The notes under the pieces are model-generated. The model did no database searches. It saw nothing but the letters and a program-made list of their open reading frames with translations, and was not told where the DNA came from. Of a stretch of 64,000 bases of DNA, positions 42,431 to 50,675 are shown one piece after another (within the stretch, counting starts at the first letter, position 1; the number at the start of each line of letters is the position of its first letter). The position numbers were made by a program, and so were the translations under genes. The stretch covers positions 5,580,001 through 5,644,000 of the forward strand of contig NZ_CP163518.1 of the NCBI RefSeq assembly GCF_041080625.1. Reading direction: 5' to 3'. The DNA is from Streptomyces sp. CG1. Its GTDB lineage: Bacteria > Actinomycetota > Actinomycetes > Streptomycetales > Streptomycetaceae.

Positions 42431-42611
42431 GAGTCGCCGCGATGATCACACCTCCGGAAAGATCCCGGAAAGCTCTGCAAAGAAAATATCTCTGGCAACC
42501 AAAACCGCAACGGCTATCACGTTAACACGGGCGGGTGGCAGCAGTCATGTGTTTTTGGGTCCGTCTGGTAATTGTCATACCGTTGGAGTGTGCATTTCTA
42601 TATCGGCGAGA

Positions 42612-42950
42612 CTAGGTATCCGCACCGTGGTCGTCCAGCTTCCGGCGCATTTCCCGGTTCAGCCGGAGGGCGTCGTCGAGCTGGTCCTCCAGGGTGATGA
42701 TGCGGCACGCGGCCTCGACGGGGGTGCCCTGGTCGACCAGCTCCCGGGCGCGGGCGGCGATGCGCAACTGGCGGCGGGAGTACCGGCGGTGGCCGCCTTC
42801 CGAACGCAGCGGAGTGATCAGCCCGGCTTCGCCGACGGCCCGGAGGAAGGCGGGGGTGGTGCCGAGAACATCGGCGGCCCGCCCCATGGTGAAGGCGGGA
42901 TAGTCGTCGTCGTCGAGGTTGCCGGCGACAGGGGTGTTCTCAGCGGGCAT
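42612..42950 (-). CDS. MerR-family regulator
   Basis: 112 residues. The winged helix begins YPAFTMGRAADVLGTTPAFLRAVGEAGLITPLRSEGGHRRYSRRQLRIA, a clear MerR N-terminal domain with the GGHRRYS wing. A short dimerisation helix follows (LEDQLDDALRLNREMRRKLDD). There is no metal- or drug-binding C-terminal domain. This short form is a frequent Streptomyces regulator of HspR/BldC-like size. AGAAGG precedes the ATG at 42950. Targets unknown; the divergent stretch upstream contains three 15-bp repeats. Confidence 0.88.
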   Translation of the reverse strand: MPAENTPVAGNLDDDDYPAFTMGRAADVLGTTPAFLRAVGEAGLITPLRSEGGHRRYSRRQLRIAARARELVDQGTPVEAACRIITLEDQLDDALRLNREMRRKLDDHGADT

Positions 42951-43018
42951 AGCACCTTCTTTTCGGGGACGCGGCGAGGGACCTGGGCGTGCGTGGCGCC
43001 CATGCGGCGAAGGATTCG

Positions 43019-43063
43019 GCGCCATCCGCTTTCGCGCCATCTGCCTTCGCGCCATCCGCCTCG
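43019..43063. repeat. Three 15-bp direct repeats upstream of the MerR gene
   Basis: GCGCCATCCGCTTTC, GCGCCATCTGCCTTC and GCGCCATCCGCCTCG follow each other. The 15-bp period and the position 70-115 bp before the MerR start suggest repeated operator half-sites or a slippage tract. Confidence 0.6.
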
Positions 43064-43138
43064 TGCGACAACCCTAACTCCGGCGGGCACGGACATGTGG
43101 TCTCGCCATGGCAGATATCCCCTCTCCGGCTGGCGTGC

Positions 43139-43440
43139 TCAGCTCGCGAAGTCGCCCTGCTCCGGTGTCAGCCCGGCCGCGGACATGAACGGTACGGCGG
43201 CCCGTTCGGTGGTCTCCGACGGGGCGACCAGCAGGTCCTGCGCCCCACGGTGCCGCAGGCCAGGATGATGACGTGCGCCGCGCTTCCGGAGCCGGCCGGC
43301 TCCACGGCGATCTCCCGGCCGGGTGGCATGACCGTGTGCGGGGCGTCGGGCCATTCGGCGGGGCCCACGGTGACCCGCACCGTGGTGCCCGGGTCCGGCT
43401 CCAACGAGCCGATCGGCGAGGGCAGTTCGAGTTCCGGTGC
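43139..43440 (-). pseudogene. Possible frameshifted gene, unidentified
   Basis: The minus strand reads VRVTVGPAEWPDAPHTVMPP, then EIAVEPAGSGSAAHVIILACG. After a frame change near 43240 it continues QDLLVAPSETTERAAVPFMS to a stop at 43139. Both halves look protein-like and are not covered by another gene, so one shifted gene is the simplest reading. No start or family is evident. It could also be a sequencing error or two unrelated shadows. Confidence 0.3.
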
Positions 43441-43551
43441 GGCGCAGGGGCGCGGTCCCGTCCCGGGAGCCGCGGGACGACTGCCCGTTTCGTCGCTCGC
43501 CAGGAACGGCACCGTCGGAAGAGCTGCGCGAAAAGCTCTCGGTACGGTCGG

Positions 43552-43600
43552 CTGCTCCTGCTCCTGCTCCTGCTCCTGCTCGTGGTCGTGGTCGTGGTCG
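43552..43600. repeat. Hexanucleotide microsatellite
   Basis: CTGCTC repeated five times (43552-43581), followed by about three CGTGGT units. In the minus frame this spells Glu-Gln and Asp-His pairs just beyond the stop of the winged-helix gene. It is a slippage-prone tract. Confidence 0.7.
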
Positions 43601-43616
43601 AGAAGAGGCGGGCGGG

Positions 43617-43952
43617 TCAGTCGCACGACTGCGGCCGCTCTGTCCCCTTCCGGTCGCCCTGCCGCTCGTGCTCCTCGTGTTGCTCCTCCTGCTCCTCCTC
43701 CAGCTCTTCCATCAGGCGGACGCCGACGTGTGTCAGCGAGACGGCGGCGGGAGTCCGGTGCGAGGTCCAGTCCACGTTGATCAGGCCCTCGTCCGCCAGG
43801 TAGACGCAGGCGGCGGAGAGGTCCTCGTCGGGCAGGTCCAGGTCGGCACGGAGCACCGATCCGCTGACCTCGGGGCGGTTGTGCTCGACGGCCCCGTACA
43901 GGGACTCCAGGACCGCCTTCCGATTGTTCTTGCGTTCGCGGAGTTTCGTCAT
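43617..43952 (-). CDS. Small winged-helix-like protein with acidic tail
   Basis: 111 residues. Residues about 8-85 look like a winged helix (KAVLESLYGAVEHNRPEVSG, LDLPDEDLSAACVYLADEGLINVDW, VSLTHVGVRLMEEL), similar to small archaeal/actinobacterial DNA-binding proteins. The tail is Glu/His/Gln-rich (EELEEEQEEQHEEHERQ) and then basic. It may bind DNA through the wing; targets unknown. The rare acidic run is encoded by GAG/CAG-rich DNA prone to length change. Confidence 0.65.
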   Translation of the reverse strand: MTKLRERKNNRKAVLESLYGAVEHNRPEVSGSVLRADLDLPDEDLSAACVYLADEGLINVDWTSHRTPAAVSLTHVGVRLMEELEEEQEEQHEEHERQGDRKGTERPQSCD

Positions 43953-44030
43953 GGCTGTCGTTCTCCGAGGTGTTGACGGCCGCGCGGGAACGGACGCGCC
44001 GGTGGATTCCCGTGGCCTCAGGGACCCGGG

Positions 44031-44291
44031 TCACACCTCGTCGGCGTGTGCTTGCGCCTGCTCTGTCGATGCACTGGTCGAGAGCCAGGAGCGTGCAGGT
44101 TCCGCGGCGTTCGCGGTGTCGAGGGTGAGATGGAGCCGGGTCCCTCCTCCGCGGCCGGCGGGGTAGCTGCGCTGCTCGGTCGAGGCGAAGCAGCGACGTA
44201 GGACGTCGGCCACGCGCCGGGCGACCTCCGGGGTCGCGGCCACGATGCGGACCTCGGCGTGACTCTCGGAGGGCAAGGGCTCGTGGTTCAT
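44031..44291 (-). CDS. Small protein of unknown function
   Basis: 86 residues, starting MNHEPLPSESHAEVRIVAATPEVARRVADVLRRCFASTEQRSYP and ending in an Ala/Glu-rich tail. The VRIVAATPEVARRVADVLRRCF core looks like a beta-alpha unit of a small regulatory or stress protein found in actinobacteria. An ideal AGGAGG site precedes the ATG at 44291. No catalytic motif seen. Confidence 0.65.
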   Translation of the reverse strand: MNHEPLPSESHAEVRIVAATPEVARRVADVLRRCFASTEQRSYPAGRGGGTRLHLTLDTANAAEPARSWLSTSASTEQAQAHADEV

Positions 44292-44554
44292 ACGGACCTC
44301 CTGGCAGGCGACGGGTACGCACCACGAACGCAGTCACTGCCCGAGCCGCCGAGCGACGGTAGCGGGGCCGCGGCGTGTCTCCACGGCACCCCTCTCCTGA
44401 AGGGTATGCCGGGTAAGGCCGCCCGTGCGTATCACGGCCGGGCGTACGGTGGAGAAACCGAGGGCACTCCGTGCACCGGCTCCGACACCGGTGCCTCTCT
44501 CGGTGATCGACGACACGGGGGCGGTCTTCTCCGCGCCCCGGGCAGGTCGGCGCC

Positions 44555-45259
44555 ATGACCGCGCACATATTCGTCCCGACGCCCCCGGCGGCCCCGGCAG
44601 CGTCGAACGTGCCCGCGCCCCGGCCCGCACCGGGCAAGCCGCGCCCGCGCCCGCGCACGCCGGGCCGGCCGAGGTGCGAGCGGGGAGCCTCGCCGTACGA
44701 GGGAGAACGCCTCCGCCCGCTGACCCGCGGGCAGGTCGAGGATCGCCTCCAAGAGCTGGGCGACCTGTACGCGAAGGTGTCCGGTGGCGGCCCATGGGCG
44801 TGGAACCAGGCGCGTAGCGCCTTCCTGCGGCATCTCGCGGCCGACACACGACGACCGGGGTTCTCGCTGCTGATCGCGGAGACCACCGCCCTGACCGGAT
44901 GCGCTTACGGCTTCCCCGCGGGCGGTGCCGGTCCGTGGTGGACGGGCTTCGACGGACATCTTCCGGGGAGCCTGCTCAGCTGCGCGGCCACCGGGCGGCT
45001 CTTCGTCCTCTCCGGGATCATCGTCCCGCCCCGCGTGCGCCGGGAACACCCGGACCGTGCCTGGAACCTCGCCCGGCGCCTGCAGCGGCGACTGCTCGCC
45101 GACCACGGCGCCGCGCTCGGCGTCACGCTGGTGGACACCCGGGACCACAGGGCGCTTGAGACGTTGTGGTCCTGGGGATGGCGGAGCGCCGGAGACGACA
45201 CCCTTACGACCCTGCCGCCCGGCCCGTTCCGGGTTCTGGTGCTGGCCCCGGGGAGGTGA
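44555..45259 (+). CDS. GNAT-like acetyltransferase with disordered N-terminus
   Basis: 234 residues. The first 45 are Pro/Ala/Arg-rich and probably disordered. The rest resembles GNAT proteins of Streptomyces: SLLIAETTALTGCAYGF (strand pair), FVLSGIIVPPRVRREHPDRAWNLARRLQRRLL (acetyl-CoA-binding strand and helix, with a weak P-loop), VTLVDTRDHRALETLWSWGWR (final helix and strand). The pyrophosphate motif is not classical, so activity is uncertain. The ATG at 44555 lies 30 bp after a GC-rich stretch without a strong site. Confidence 0.6.
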   Translation: MTAHIFVPTPPAAPAASNVPAPRPAPGKPRPRPRTPGRPRCERGASPYEGERLRPLTRGQVEDRLQELGDLYAKVSGGGPWAWNQARSAFLRHLAADTRRPGFSLLIAETTALTGCAYGFPAGGAGPWWTGFDGHLPGSLLSCAATGRLFVLSGIIVPPRVRREHPDRAWNLARRLQRRLLADHGAALGVTLVDTRDHRALETLWSWGWRSAGDDTLTTLPPGPFRVLVLAPGR

Positions 45260-45268
45260 GCACCGTAC

Positions 45269-45830
45269 TCATCGCCTCGGTTTCGGCCTCGGGCAGGCGC
45301 AGGGCGAGGAGGGCGATGCCGGCGGTGCTGCCGGGGGCATCCGGGCGGACAGCTGGTCGCACAGGGTGTCCAGTGGTTCGTGGGCGAGGGCGAGGGCGAG
45401 GGTATGGCGGCGCAGTCGGCCGAGTCCGCTGTCCAGGTCGCTGCCGGGCACCTCGATCAGGCCGTCGGTGTAGACGTCGGGGGTCAGCAGCAGGGGCGGC
45501 GGATGCCCGGCACTGGTCCACGCGGCGTCCAGGGGCCGGTGTCCGGTCCTTCCACCCGGGCGAGGACGAGGGTGGCCAGCGACACGGTGGTGATGGCGTG
45601 CATAGCGGTGTCGAGACGGTCCACGACGACGCCGGTCGGCCCGGTGTGGTCCCAGGTGAGGGAGCGCAGGATGCCGTGCAACTGCGCCATGCCGGCCGCG
45701 GCGGTCAGATCGTGGCCCACGACGTCGCCGATGACCAGCGCGAGCGTGCCGTCCCGCGGTGTGAACGCGCCGTACCAGTCGCCACCGACCTGCGCGCTGC
45801 GCAGTCCGTCCGTATCCGATACAGCGGTCG
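45269..45830 (-). pseudogene. PP2C/SpoIIE-type phosphatase remnant
   Basis: The minus strand begins mid-domain with LRSAQVGGDWYGAFTPRDG, continues LVIGDVVGHDLTAAAGMAQLHGILRS, then needs a one-base shift near 45526 to reach SAGHPPPLLLTPD. It jumps straight to VYTDGLIEVPGSDLDSGLGR, losing about 30 residues that normally separate these motifs, and runs to a stop at 45269. N-terminal truncation, frameshift and internal deletion together show a dead SpoIIE-like phosphatase. Confidence 0.75.
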
Positions 45831-45984
45831 TGATCTGGACCTCGCCGATGCAGTGACCGCGGCCCTGGCCGCCGACTACGACACCGATGTGATCCTCACC
45901 CTCGACCGGCGCGACTTCCGGGCCGTGTGCCCGCCGGGCCGCTACAAGGCGTTCCGGGTACTGCCCGACGGTCTGGCGCTCTGA
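45829..45984 (+). pseudogene. PIN-domain (VapC-like) toxin, C-terminal fragment
   Basis: The plus strand encodes DLDLADAVTAALAADYDTDVILTLDRRDFRAV, then YKAFRVLPDGLAL and a stop. LADA...ADY.TD.ILTLDRRDFRAV is the classic last third of VapC-type PIN ribonucleases, including the third acidic position. The N-terminal half is absent; the phosphatase remnant starts at the same point on the other strand, so this is a rearrangement junction. Confidence 0.7.
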
Positions 45985-46137
45985 CGCGAACGTCCGGGCG
46001 CTGAAGTCACAGCCGTAGGCAGGGACTTGGGCAGCCGTGGCCTTTCAGACGGAGGGGCACGTGACTCGGCTCGGCCGAGGGAACGGCAGGCTGAGGGCAC
46101 GACGGGTCGGCGTCCGAGGGAGATTCTCCGGCAACAG

Positions 46138-46168
46138 TAAAACCCCAGGTCGCTGACCTGGGGTTTTA
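46138..46168 (-). terminator. tRNA-type terminator hairpin, copy 1
   Basis: TAAAACCCCAGGTC (46138-46151) pairs with GACCTGGGGTTTTA (46155-46168) around a GCT loop, a 14-bp stem. It lies directly after the tRNA-Gly 3' end on the minus strand, as in native tRNA transcription units. Confidence 0.75.
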
Positions 46169-46170
46169 GG

Positions 46171-46227
46171 TGGAGCGGGTGACGAGAATCGAACTCGCGC
46201 TCTCAGCTTGGGAGGCGACGGCGCTTG
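46171..46227 (-). repeat. tRNA-Gly(CCC) 3'-end repeat, att-like copy 1
   Basis: 57 bp identical to 47397-47453. On the minus strand its last part is the 3' half of a tRNA-Gly(CCC): anticodon-arm end CCCAAGCTGAG, T-arm GCGAGTTCGATTCTCG and acceptor end CACCCGCTCCA. The 5' half of the tRNA is replaced by CAAGCGCCGTCGCC. Such 3' fragments are what integrative elements leave as attL or attR. Confidence 0.8.
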
Positions 46228-46566
46228 GGCGGTTCTGTGGCTCTGACCTGCACAGACATCGTTTCCTTGGGTGGTCGTGAGGGCATGCCGGTCGTCCGGG
46301 TCTGGTAGCTCCACGGCATCGATCAGTGATTCGTGTCCCTTGACCAGGCAGTCCCGGATTGCAGCGTTCATCAAGGTGCGGACACGGTCGAGCTTCTCGG
46401 GCGGGATGTCCGGGTGGTTCTTGAGGATGTTACGGAATGTCTCGTCGAGGATCTGATCGGTCCACTTGGCTTGGACGAGCCCGCCCTGCGCGATTCGGAT
46501 GAGGATGTCGCGCAGGGTGCTGGGGTAGAGGACGTTGGCGTCGTAGATGGCGACGAAGGCCATGTG

Positions 46567-47025
46567 CTAGATCATTCCCATTTCCTGGCCGAGCTGGGTG
46601 AGCTCGTCGGCGGCTTCGCGGCGACGCTGGTCGTCCTTGCGCTTGTACTCCAGAAGAGATGACGCGGTGATCCGCCGGTGTGTGCCGACGGTTCGGTATT
46701 CGATTTCTCCGGCCTCGAGCAGCCCGATCAGGAACGGCCGCGACACATTGAGCATGTCGGCTGCCTGCTGTGTGGTGAGCTCGGCGTCGGAAGGGACGAC
46801 CGAGACGGCACGGCCGGCCCCCAGGTGGGCCAGCATGCCGGCTAGCAGTTCCACAGCCTCGCGGGGCAGGGCGAGGGCCTCGCGCTCTCCGTCCTCGACC
46901 GTGACTGTGATCTGAGCGAGGTCCCGGTGTGCTGCCAGGTAGCTGCGGACCTGTGCGAGTGCGTGAGCTGCGGCCGCGGCCTTCTCAGGTGGCAGCTTCA
47001 CGGGTCGGATGTCCGTCTTGGTCAT
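46567..47025 (-). CDS. Excisionase-type HTH protein, antitoxin partner of the PIN gene
   Basis: 152 residues. The N-terminal 90 residues are helical (KLPPEKAAAAAHALAQVRSYLAAH, LPREAVELLAGMLAHLGAG). The C-terminal part is an excisionase/MerR-like helix-turn-helix: LTTQQAADMLNVSRPFLIGLLEAGEIEYRTVGTHRRITASSLLEYK. In actinobacteria such genes sit directly before PIN_3 toxins and act as antitoxin and autoregulator. Here the toxin start is 3 bp past the stop. An inverted repeat in the AT-rich region upstream is the likely operator. AGGGGC precedes the ATG at 47025. Confidence 0.75.
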   Translation of the reverse strand: MTKTDIRPVKLPPEKAAAAAHALAQVRSYLAAHRDLAQITVTVEDGEREALALPREAVELLAGMLAHLGAGRAVSVVPSDAELTTQQAADMLNVSRPFLIGLLEAGEIEYRTVGTHRRITASSLLEYKRKDDQRRREAADELTQLGQEMGMI

Positions 47026-47078
47026 GATGCGCCCCTGTCGGTGCGGGAGGCAGGCGTCGAGTCTGCGTATCCCCATTA

Positions 47079-47093
47079 TTCGAAACAATCGAA
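47079..47093. promoter_or_regulatory. Candidate toxin-antitoxin operator
   Basis: TTCGA-AACAA-TCGAA is a perfect 5-5-5 inverted repeat in an AT-rich patch 54 bp upstream of the antitoxin start, where an autoregulating antitoxin would bind. Confidence 0.45.
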
Positions 47094-47364
47094 GTAAACG
47101 CAACAAGTGAAACACGATGATGGTTCGGGAGGCTTTCGGGTCCCCGGCGCTCCGGGCAATCGGCCCTCTTTGTCATGGGAACGGCAGGCTGATGGCTTTG
47201 GCTCGTGTCTTGCCAGGTCCCGCGCGTCAAGGAGCCAGCCGGGCGGCGCAGTTGAGGAGAAGGTAGGGGCGGCCAAATGCGCCGAGGGGACCACGTGCCC
47301 TCCGCGTGCCCTATCTCGAGCCGTGTCCTGGAGGCGAGAGTGACAAAAGGTCTGGACAACAAGA

Positions 47365-47391
47365 AAGTCCCAGGCCGCTGACCTGGGGCTT
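47365..47391 (-). terminator. tRNA-type terminator hairpin, copy 2
   Basis: AAGTCCCAGG (47365-47374) pairs with CCTGGGGCTT (47382-47391), a 10-bp stem with one G-T pair. It occupies the same place relative to the tRNA-Gly end as copy 1 but is diverged. Confidence 0.6.
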
Positions 47392-47396
47392 CATTA

Positions 47397-47453
47397 TGGA
47401 GCGGGTGACGAGAATCGAACTCGCGCTCTCAGCTTGGGAGGCGACGGCGCTTG
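47397..47453 (-). repeat. tRNA-Gly(CCC) 3'-end repeat, att-like copy 2
   Basis: 57 bp identical to 46171-46227 and in the same orientation, so the two copies are direct repeats about 1.23 kb apart flanking the PIN/antitoxin pair. Neither copy has a tRNA 5' half next to it. Confidence 0.8.
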
Positions 47454-47950
47454 CAGGGGTAGATAGCTTCTGACCTGGGTGTATGTGCTCTGTCGTAGCG
47501 CCCGAGAGGGTGGGATCGCACCGCTGTTGACCGTGGTTGACCGGTCTTGAGGGCACGCTACGGGCACGCCGCGCGCGAGTAGGCGCAGGGAGCCCCTCTT
47601 CGCGGCTGACGACTACCCGAGCCCTGGAAGCGACGCGGACTGGAAGGGCGCCGTTGCGGGAGCACACGGCGGAGGGTTCAGGGTTGGCCGGACAACCGGC
47701 GAAGCTGCACTTGGCGGCCAGTGCGCCAATCCGCGCTCGATGCACGCTCGTTGTTTGCTGTCGACGAGTACTTCCCTGGCATCGCCTGGACAGACGGTGT
47801 CGGCTGGTCAAGACCCCTGCCGCCCGCTCCACTGCCCTGGGGTTGCTCTCAGCACTTCCGCCGACGCCCGCCCCGGCCCGCGGCTGCTCGCCCAGTCGCC
47901 ACCGTGCCCGCAGTCGCCGGTTCCGCCTGCTGGCCGGGTCGGTCTGCCGA
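47454..47950. other. Non-coding or decayed stretch after the att-like repeat
   Basis: About 500 bases. I see no gene on either strand that looks translated. GGCACGCTACGGGCACG (47552-47568) resembles the short G/C-rich motifs often left near actinobacterial integrase ends, but no integrase is recognisable. Confidence 0.4.
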
Positions 47951-48790
47951 GACGACCAGGGCGACCAGTTCGCTGTTGGCGACGGTCCCGACGCCGCTCT
48001 GCGCGATGGAGAAGAGCAGCATCAGCGGAAGGGCGGCGCCGGCGTAGGCGAGGACGAGGGTGTTGACCACGGAGGCGATGTGGTCGCGGCCGATGCGGAT
48101 GCCTGCCCGGTAGAGTCCGCGCCGGCCCATTGCCGGGTTGGCGTCGTGCAGTTCCCAGACGGCCGAGGTCTGGGTCACGGTCACGTCGTCCAGGACGCCG
48201 AGTGAGCCGATGATGACGCCGGCGAGCAGCAGGCCGCTCATGTCGAGCTTTGGGTAGAGGCCGTGGATCAGGCCGGTCTGGTCGTCGGTGTTGCCGGTGA
48301 GCGCGGCCCAGCCGATGAACTGTGAGCCGAGGATGCCGATCAGCGCCAGTGAGGCCAGGGTGCCGAGTACCGCCACCGAGGTGCGGGCGGACAGGCCGTG
48401 GCACATGTAGAGGGCGATCAGCATGATGGCGCTCGCCCCGATCACGGCCACGAGCAGCGGGTTCGAGCCCTGGAGGATCGCGGGCAGGATGAAGAAGTTC
48501 AGCACCATGAAGCTGATGGCCAGTGCGACGAGTGCCATGACGCCGCGCAGTCTGCCGACCACCACGACGGCGAGTGCGAAGATCCCCGCGAGCAGCGTCA
48601 TGGGGAACTTCCGGTTCACATCGGTCACCGAGTACTGCAGGTCTTTCGGTGCCGAGGGCTCGTAGGCGACCATCACCTGTTCGCTCTGGTGCAGCTGCCG
48701 TGCCTGGTCGGGCTGCACGATCTCGGTGAACGTACGGCCCTTGTCCTTGCCGGTGTCGACGCGGATCGCGGCCTTGTGGCAGGTGCCCGC
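47951..48790 (-). pseudogene. YibE/F-like membrane protein, truncated at both ends
   Basis: About 280 residues of clear YibE/F-family sequence: AAIRVDTGKDKGRTFTEIVQ, then five or more membrane helices including LLAGVIIGSLGVLDDVTVTQTSAVWELH, ending VVNTLVLAYAGAALPLMLLF...NSELVALVV. The usual N-terminal membrane part is missing; the frame has no start or ribosome site before TCHKAA. The C-terminus breaks off into a Gly/Arg-rich run. Members are thought to be permeases or stress membrane proteins. Both ends are lost, so it is a pseudogene. Confidence 0.75.
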
Positions 48791-48904
48791 GCCTGTACGT
48801 CGACACACCGCTCAGCAGTCTGCGACACTTCCACGACGGCGCCCGGCCACGCCGGCCAGAACGGTCTCGGCGATCCTCCAAGTTCGGGTTCTGAAGCGGA
48901 ACCC

Positions 48905-49630
48905 TTACGGCTGGTACGGGGTGTATGTGATCGAGGAGACCTTCAGGTACCTCGCGCCGTCTGCTGTGGCCCATGTCGAGTCGTTGGGGTTGCCCGGCCA
49001 GTCGCCGCCGACGGCGGTGTTGACGATGAAGTGCATCCCGACACCCGGGGCGGTGGTGTACCACTTGGTGCCGGTGATGGTGCCGTCCACGGCGAAGTCG
49101 ATGTGATCGGGCCACCAGGTGAACGAGTACGTGTGGTACGCGTTGGTCCAGCCCGCAGAATTCGTCTTCGAGAACTGGGTCTGGGCGTTGTTGGAGTCGT
49201 GGGAGGTCTGGTAGACGGTGTTCGGGTTCTGGCCGATGATTTCGGCGGCGTCGAACTCGGGCAGCCACGGATTCAGGTAGGCCGCCCATACCGCAGGCAG
49301 GAGGCCCTGGCCGCCCGGCATGTTCGCGGTGAAGCTGTAAGTGCCGTAGCCGTAGAGTGCCTTGGACTCCACGCGGCCCGAGTAGTACGTGCTGCCCGAC
49401 CTGTAGGTCTTGACGACGAGGGTGTTGCCCTCGTACCAGACGCAGTCGGGGGTGTAGGTCTCCAGCTCGTTGTTGGCGGTCCACCGTCCGTTGACGGTGT
49501 TCCACGAGTTGATGGTCTGGGGGGCTCCCCAGGACGCCGCGTGAGCTTGCGGCTGTCCCAGGAGAAGCAGTGACAGCGCCGCCAGGGCGGCAACTATCAG
49601 GCGTCCCTGCCTGGGAAGTGCAGATGACAT
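48905..49630 (-). CDS. Secreted GH16 family beta-glucanase-like enzyme
   Basis: 241 residues. The signal peptide ends AHA-AS near residue 32. The mature part is a single beta-jelly-roll GH16-type catalytic domain with no binding module. The active-site strand is LPEFDAAEIIGQNP (nucleophile Glu, Asp, acid/base Glu, in the E-x-D-x-x-E variant). YHTYSFTWWPDHIDFAVDG is the typical second strand. It should hydrolyse beta-1,3-1,4 or related glucans, or a galactan; the subfamily cannot be set by eye. It lies near, but apart from, the plant-wall cluster and lacks that cluster's promoter motif upstream. Confidence 0.82.
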   Translation of the reverse strand: MSSALPRQGRLIVAALAALSLLLLGQPQAHAASWGAPQTINSWNTVNGRWTANNELETYTPDCVWYEGNTLVVKTYRSGSTYYSGRVESKALYGYGTYSFTANMPGGQGLLPAVWAAYLNPWLPEFDAAEIIGQNPNTVYQTSHDSNNAQTQFSKTNSAGWTNAYHTYSFTWWPDHIDFAVDGTITGTKWYTTAPGVGMHFIVNTAVGGDWPGNPNDSTWATADGARYLKVSSITYTPYQP

Positions 49631-49883
49631 CGCGGTTCCATTGCTCGGATGACATGAGGCGGGGGAGCGGTCCCACGCTCCCTCTAGCGCCGGACTCTAG
49701 AAGTCAGTTTAATGTTTGACAAGATGCGCGGCATCGATCGCTTCATGGCTTCCGGAGTTGAAGACACCAGGTGTCGCGCCCCCGGCTTGATAGCAACTGG
49801 GTACAGGCCCTGGCCCCTCCCCAGCACGCGTCGCGGCCGGGGCCCTTCGCCGCGAGCGGGGTGCGGAACGTGCTCACCGCTTC

Positions 49884-50090
49884 CAGGGTCTTGCCGAGCG
49901 GTGCGGGAAGACGTTGCGCAGCACTCCGGCGCGTCGGTGGACGTTCCCGTCCCACAGGGCGGCCCGGCCCGTCTGGTCGCCGACCGCGAGCAGTGAGCCA
50001 TCGGCGGAGAAACCCGCCGCGCCGACGTGCTCGCCCTGCACGAGGTTGTGGCCCGCGGCCTTGCCCGAGGGCAGCGCCGCGTAGCGACAT
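49884..50090 (-). pseudogene. WD40-repeat protein fragment
   Basis: The minus strand reads GHNLVQGEHVGAAGFSADGS, LLAVGDQTGRAALWDGNVHR and on to RNVFPHRSA. This is one WD40 blade and the start of the next (GxxxG...FSxDGxxLAxGDxxGxxxLWD). There is no start, stop or other blades. It is a remnant of a WD40 or serine/threonine kinase-WD40 gene. Confidence 0.6.
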
Positions 50091-50137
50091 GTCGGGTGCC
50101 GAGCACAGTGCGGGAGCGTCGTGTGAACCTGTTACTC

Positions 50138-50500
50138 ATGTCGATCACTGCAACCGCCGTGGTACTGCTCATCGCCGCTCTGCACGTCTACATCCTGGTC
50201 CTGGAGATGTTCCTGTGGACCGGCCCCAGGGCTCGGGCAGCCTTCGGGACCAGTGCCGAGTTCGCCTCCGGGACGAAGGCACTCGCGGCCAATCAAGGGC
50301 TGTACAACGGCTTCCTCGCCGCCGGCCTGGTGTGGGGTGCGGTGGCATCCGGTCCGGTGGGTTTCCAGGCGAAGGTGTTCTTCCTGGTGTGCGTGGCCGT
50401 GGCCGGCGCGTACGGTGGCGCCACGGCCAGCCGAAAGATCGTCTTCGTGCAGACTGTTCCCGCGCTGATCGGATTGGCGCTGGTGCTGGCCGCCCGCTGA
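50138..50500 (+). CDS. DUF1304-family small membrane protein
   Basis: 120 residues, four hydrophobic helices. DUF1304 features: HVYILVLEMFLWTGPRARAAFG at the start, then ALAANQGLYNGFLAAGLVWG and VFFLVCVAVAGAYGGAT...RKIVFVQTVPALIGLAL. Function unknown; members are widespread small inner-membrane proteins. The ATG at 50138 lacks a strong ribosome site; an in-frame GTG 33 bases upstream is possible. Confidence 0.85.
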   Translation: MSITATAVVLLIAALHVYILVLEMFLWTGPRARAAFGTSAEFASGTKALAANQGLYNGFLAAGLVWGAVASGPVGFQAKVFFLVCVAVAGAYGGATASRKIVFVQTVPALIGLALVLAAR

Positions 50501-50675
50501 GCATCGCCCGGCAAGTCGAACGGGGCTGACGGAACTGTCAGTGGTGGGCGGCACGATCGGGCGATGTGACTCGTGCCCTGGACCGTGCCGCCCTGTCCCG
50601 TTACCCCCAGGGCATCCTGCCCCGCCCCCGATTGCCCCCGAGGCCGTTAGGCGGCCGTCGGCCGCTGGCGTGGGT

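Larger units (their letters stand above)
46045..46563 (-). pseudogene. PIN-domain toxin with replaced 3' end
   Basis: Residues 1 to about 94 are a good PIN_3-type domain: VAIYDANVLYPSTLRDILIR (first Asp), WTDQILDETFRNIL (Glu), then DAVELPDPDDRHAL (third acidic position). After DDRHAL (near 46281) homology ends and the frame runs through spacer and a tRNA-Gly 3' end, giving an artificial tail to 46045. The last strand and the final Asp of the RNase site are lost, so the toxin is probably inactive. It starts 3 bp after the antitoxin-like gene stop. The break coincides with the att-like repeat. Confidence 0.7.

Noticed and set aside
45166..45984. A 272-residue plus-strand protein
   Set aside because: Only its last 50 residues are protein-like (PIN tail); the rest is antisense to the phosphatase remnant.
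46171..46227. A complete tRNA-Gly gene
   Set aside because: Only the anticodon-arm end, T arm and acceptor 3' end are present; the D arm and 5' acceptor strand are missing at both copies.
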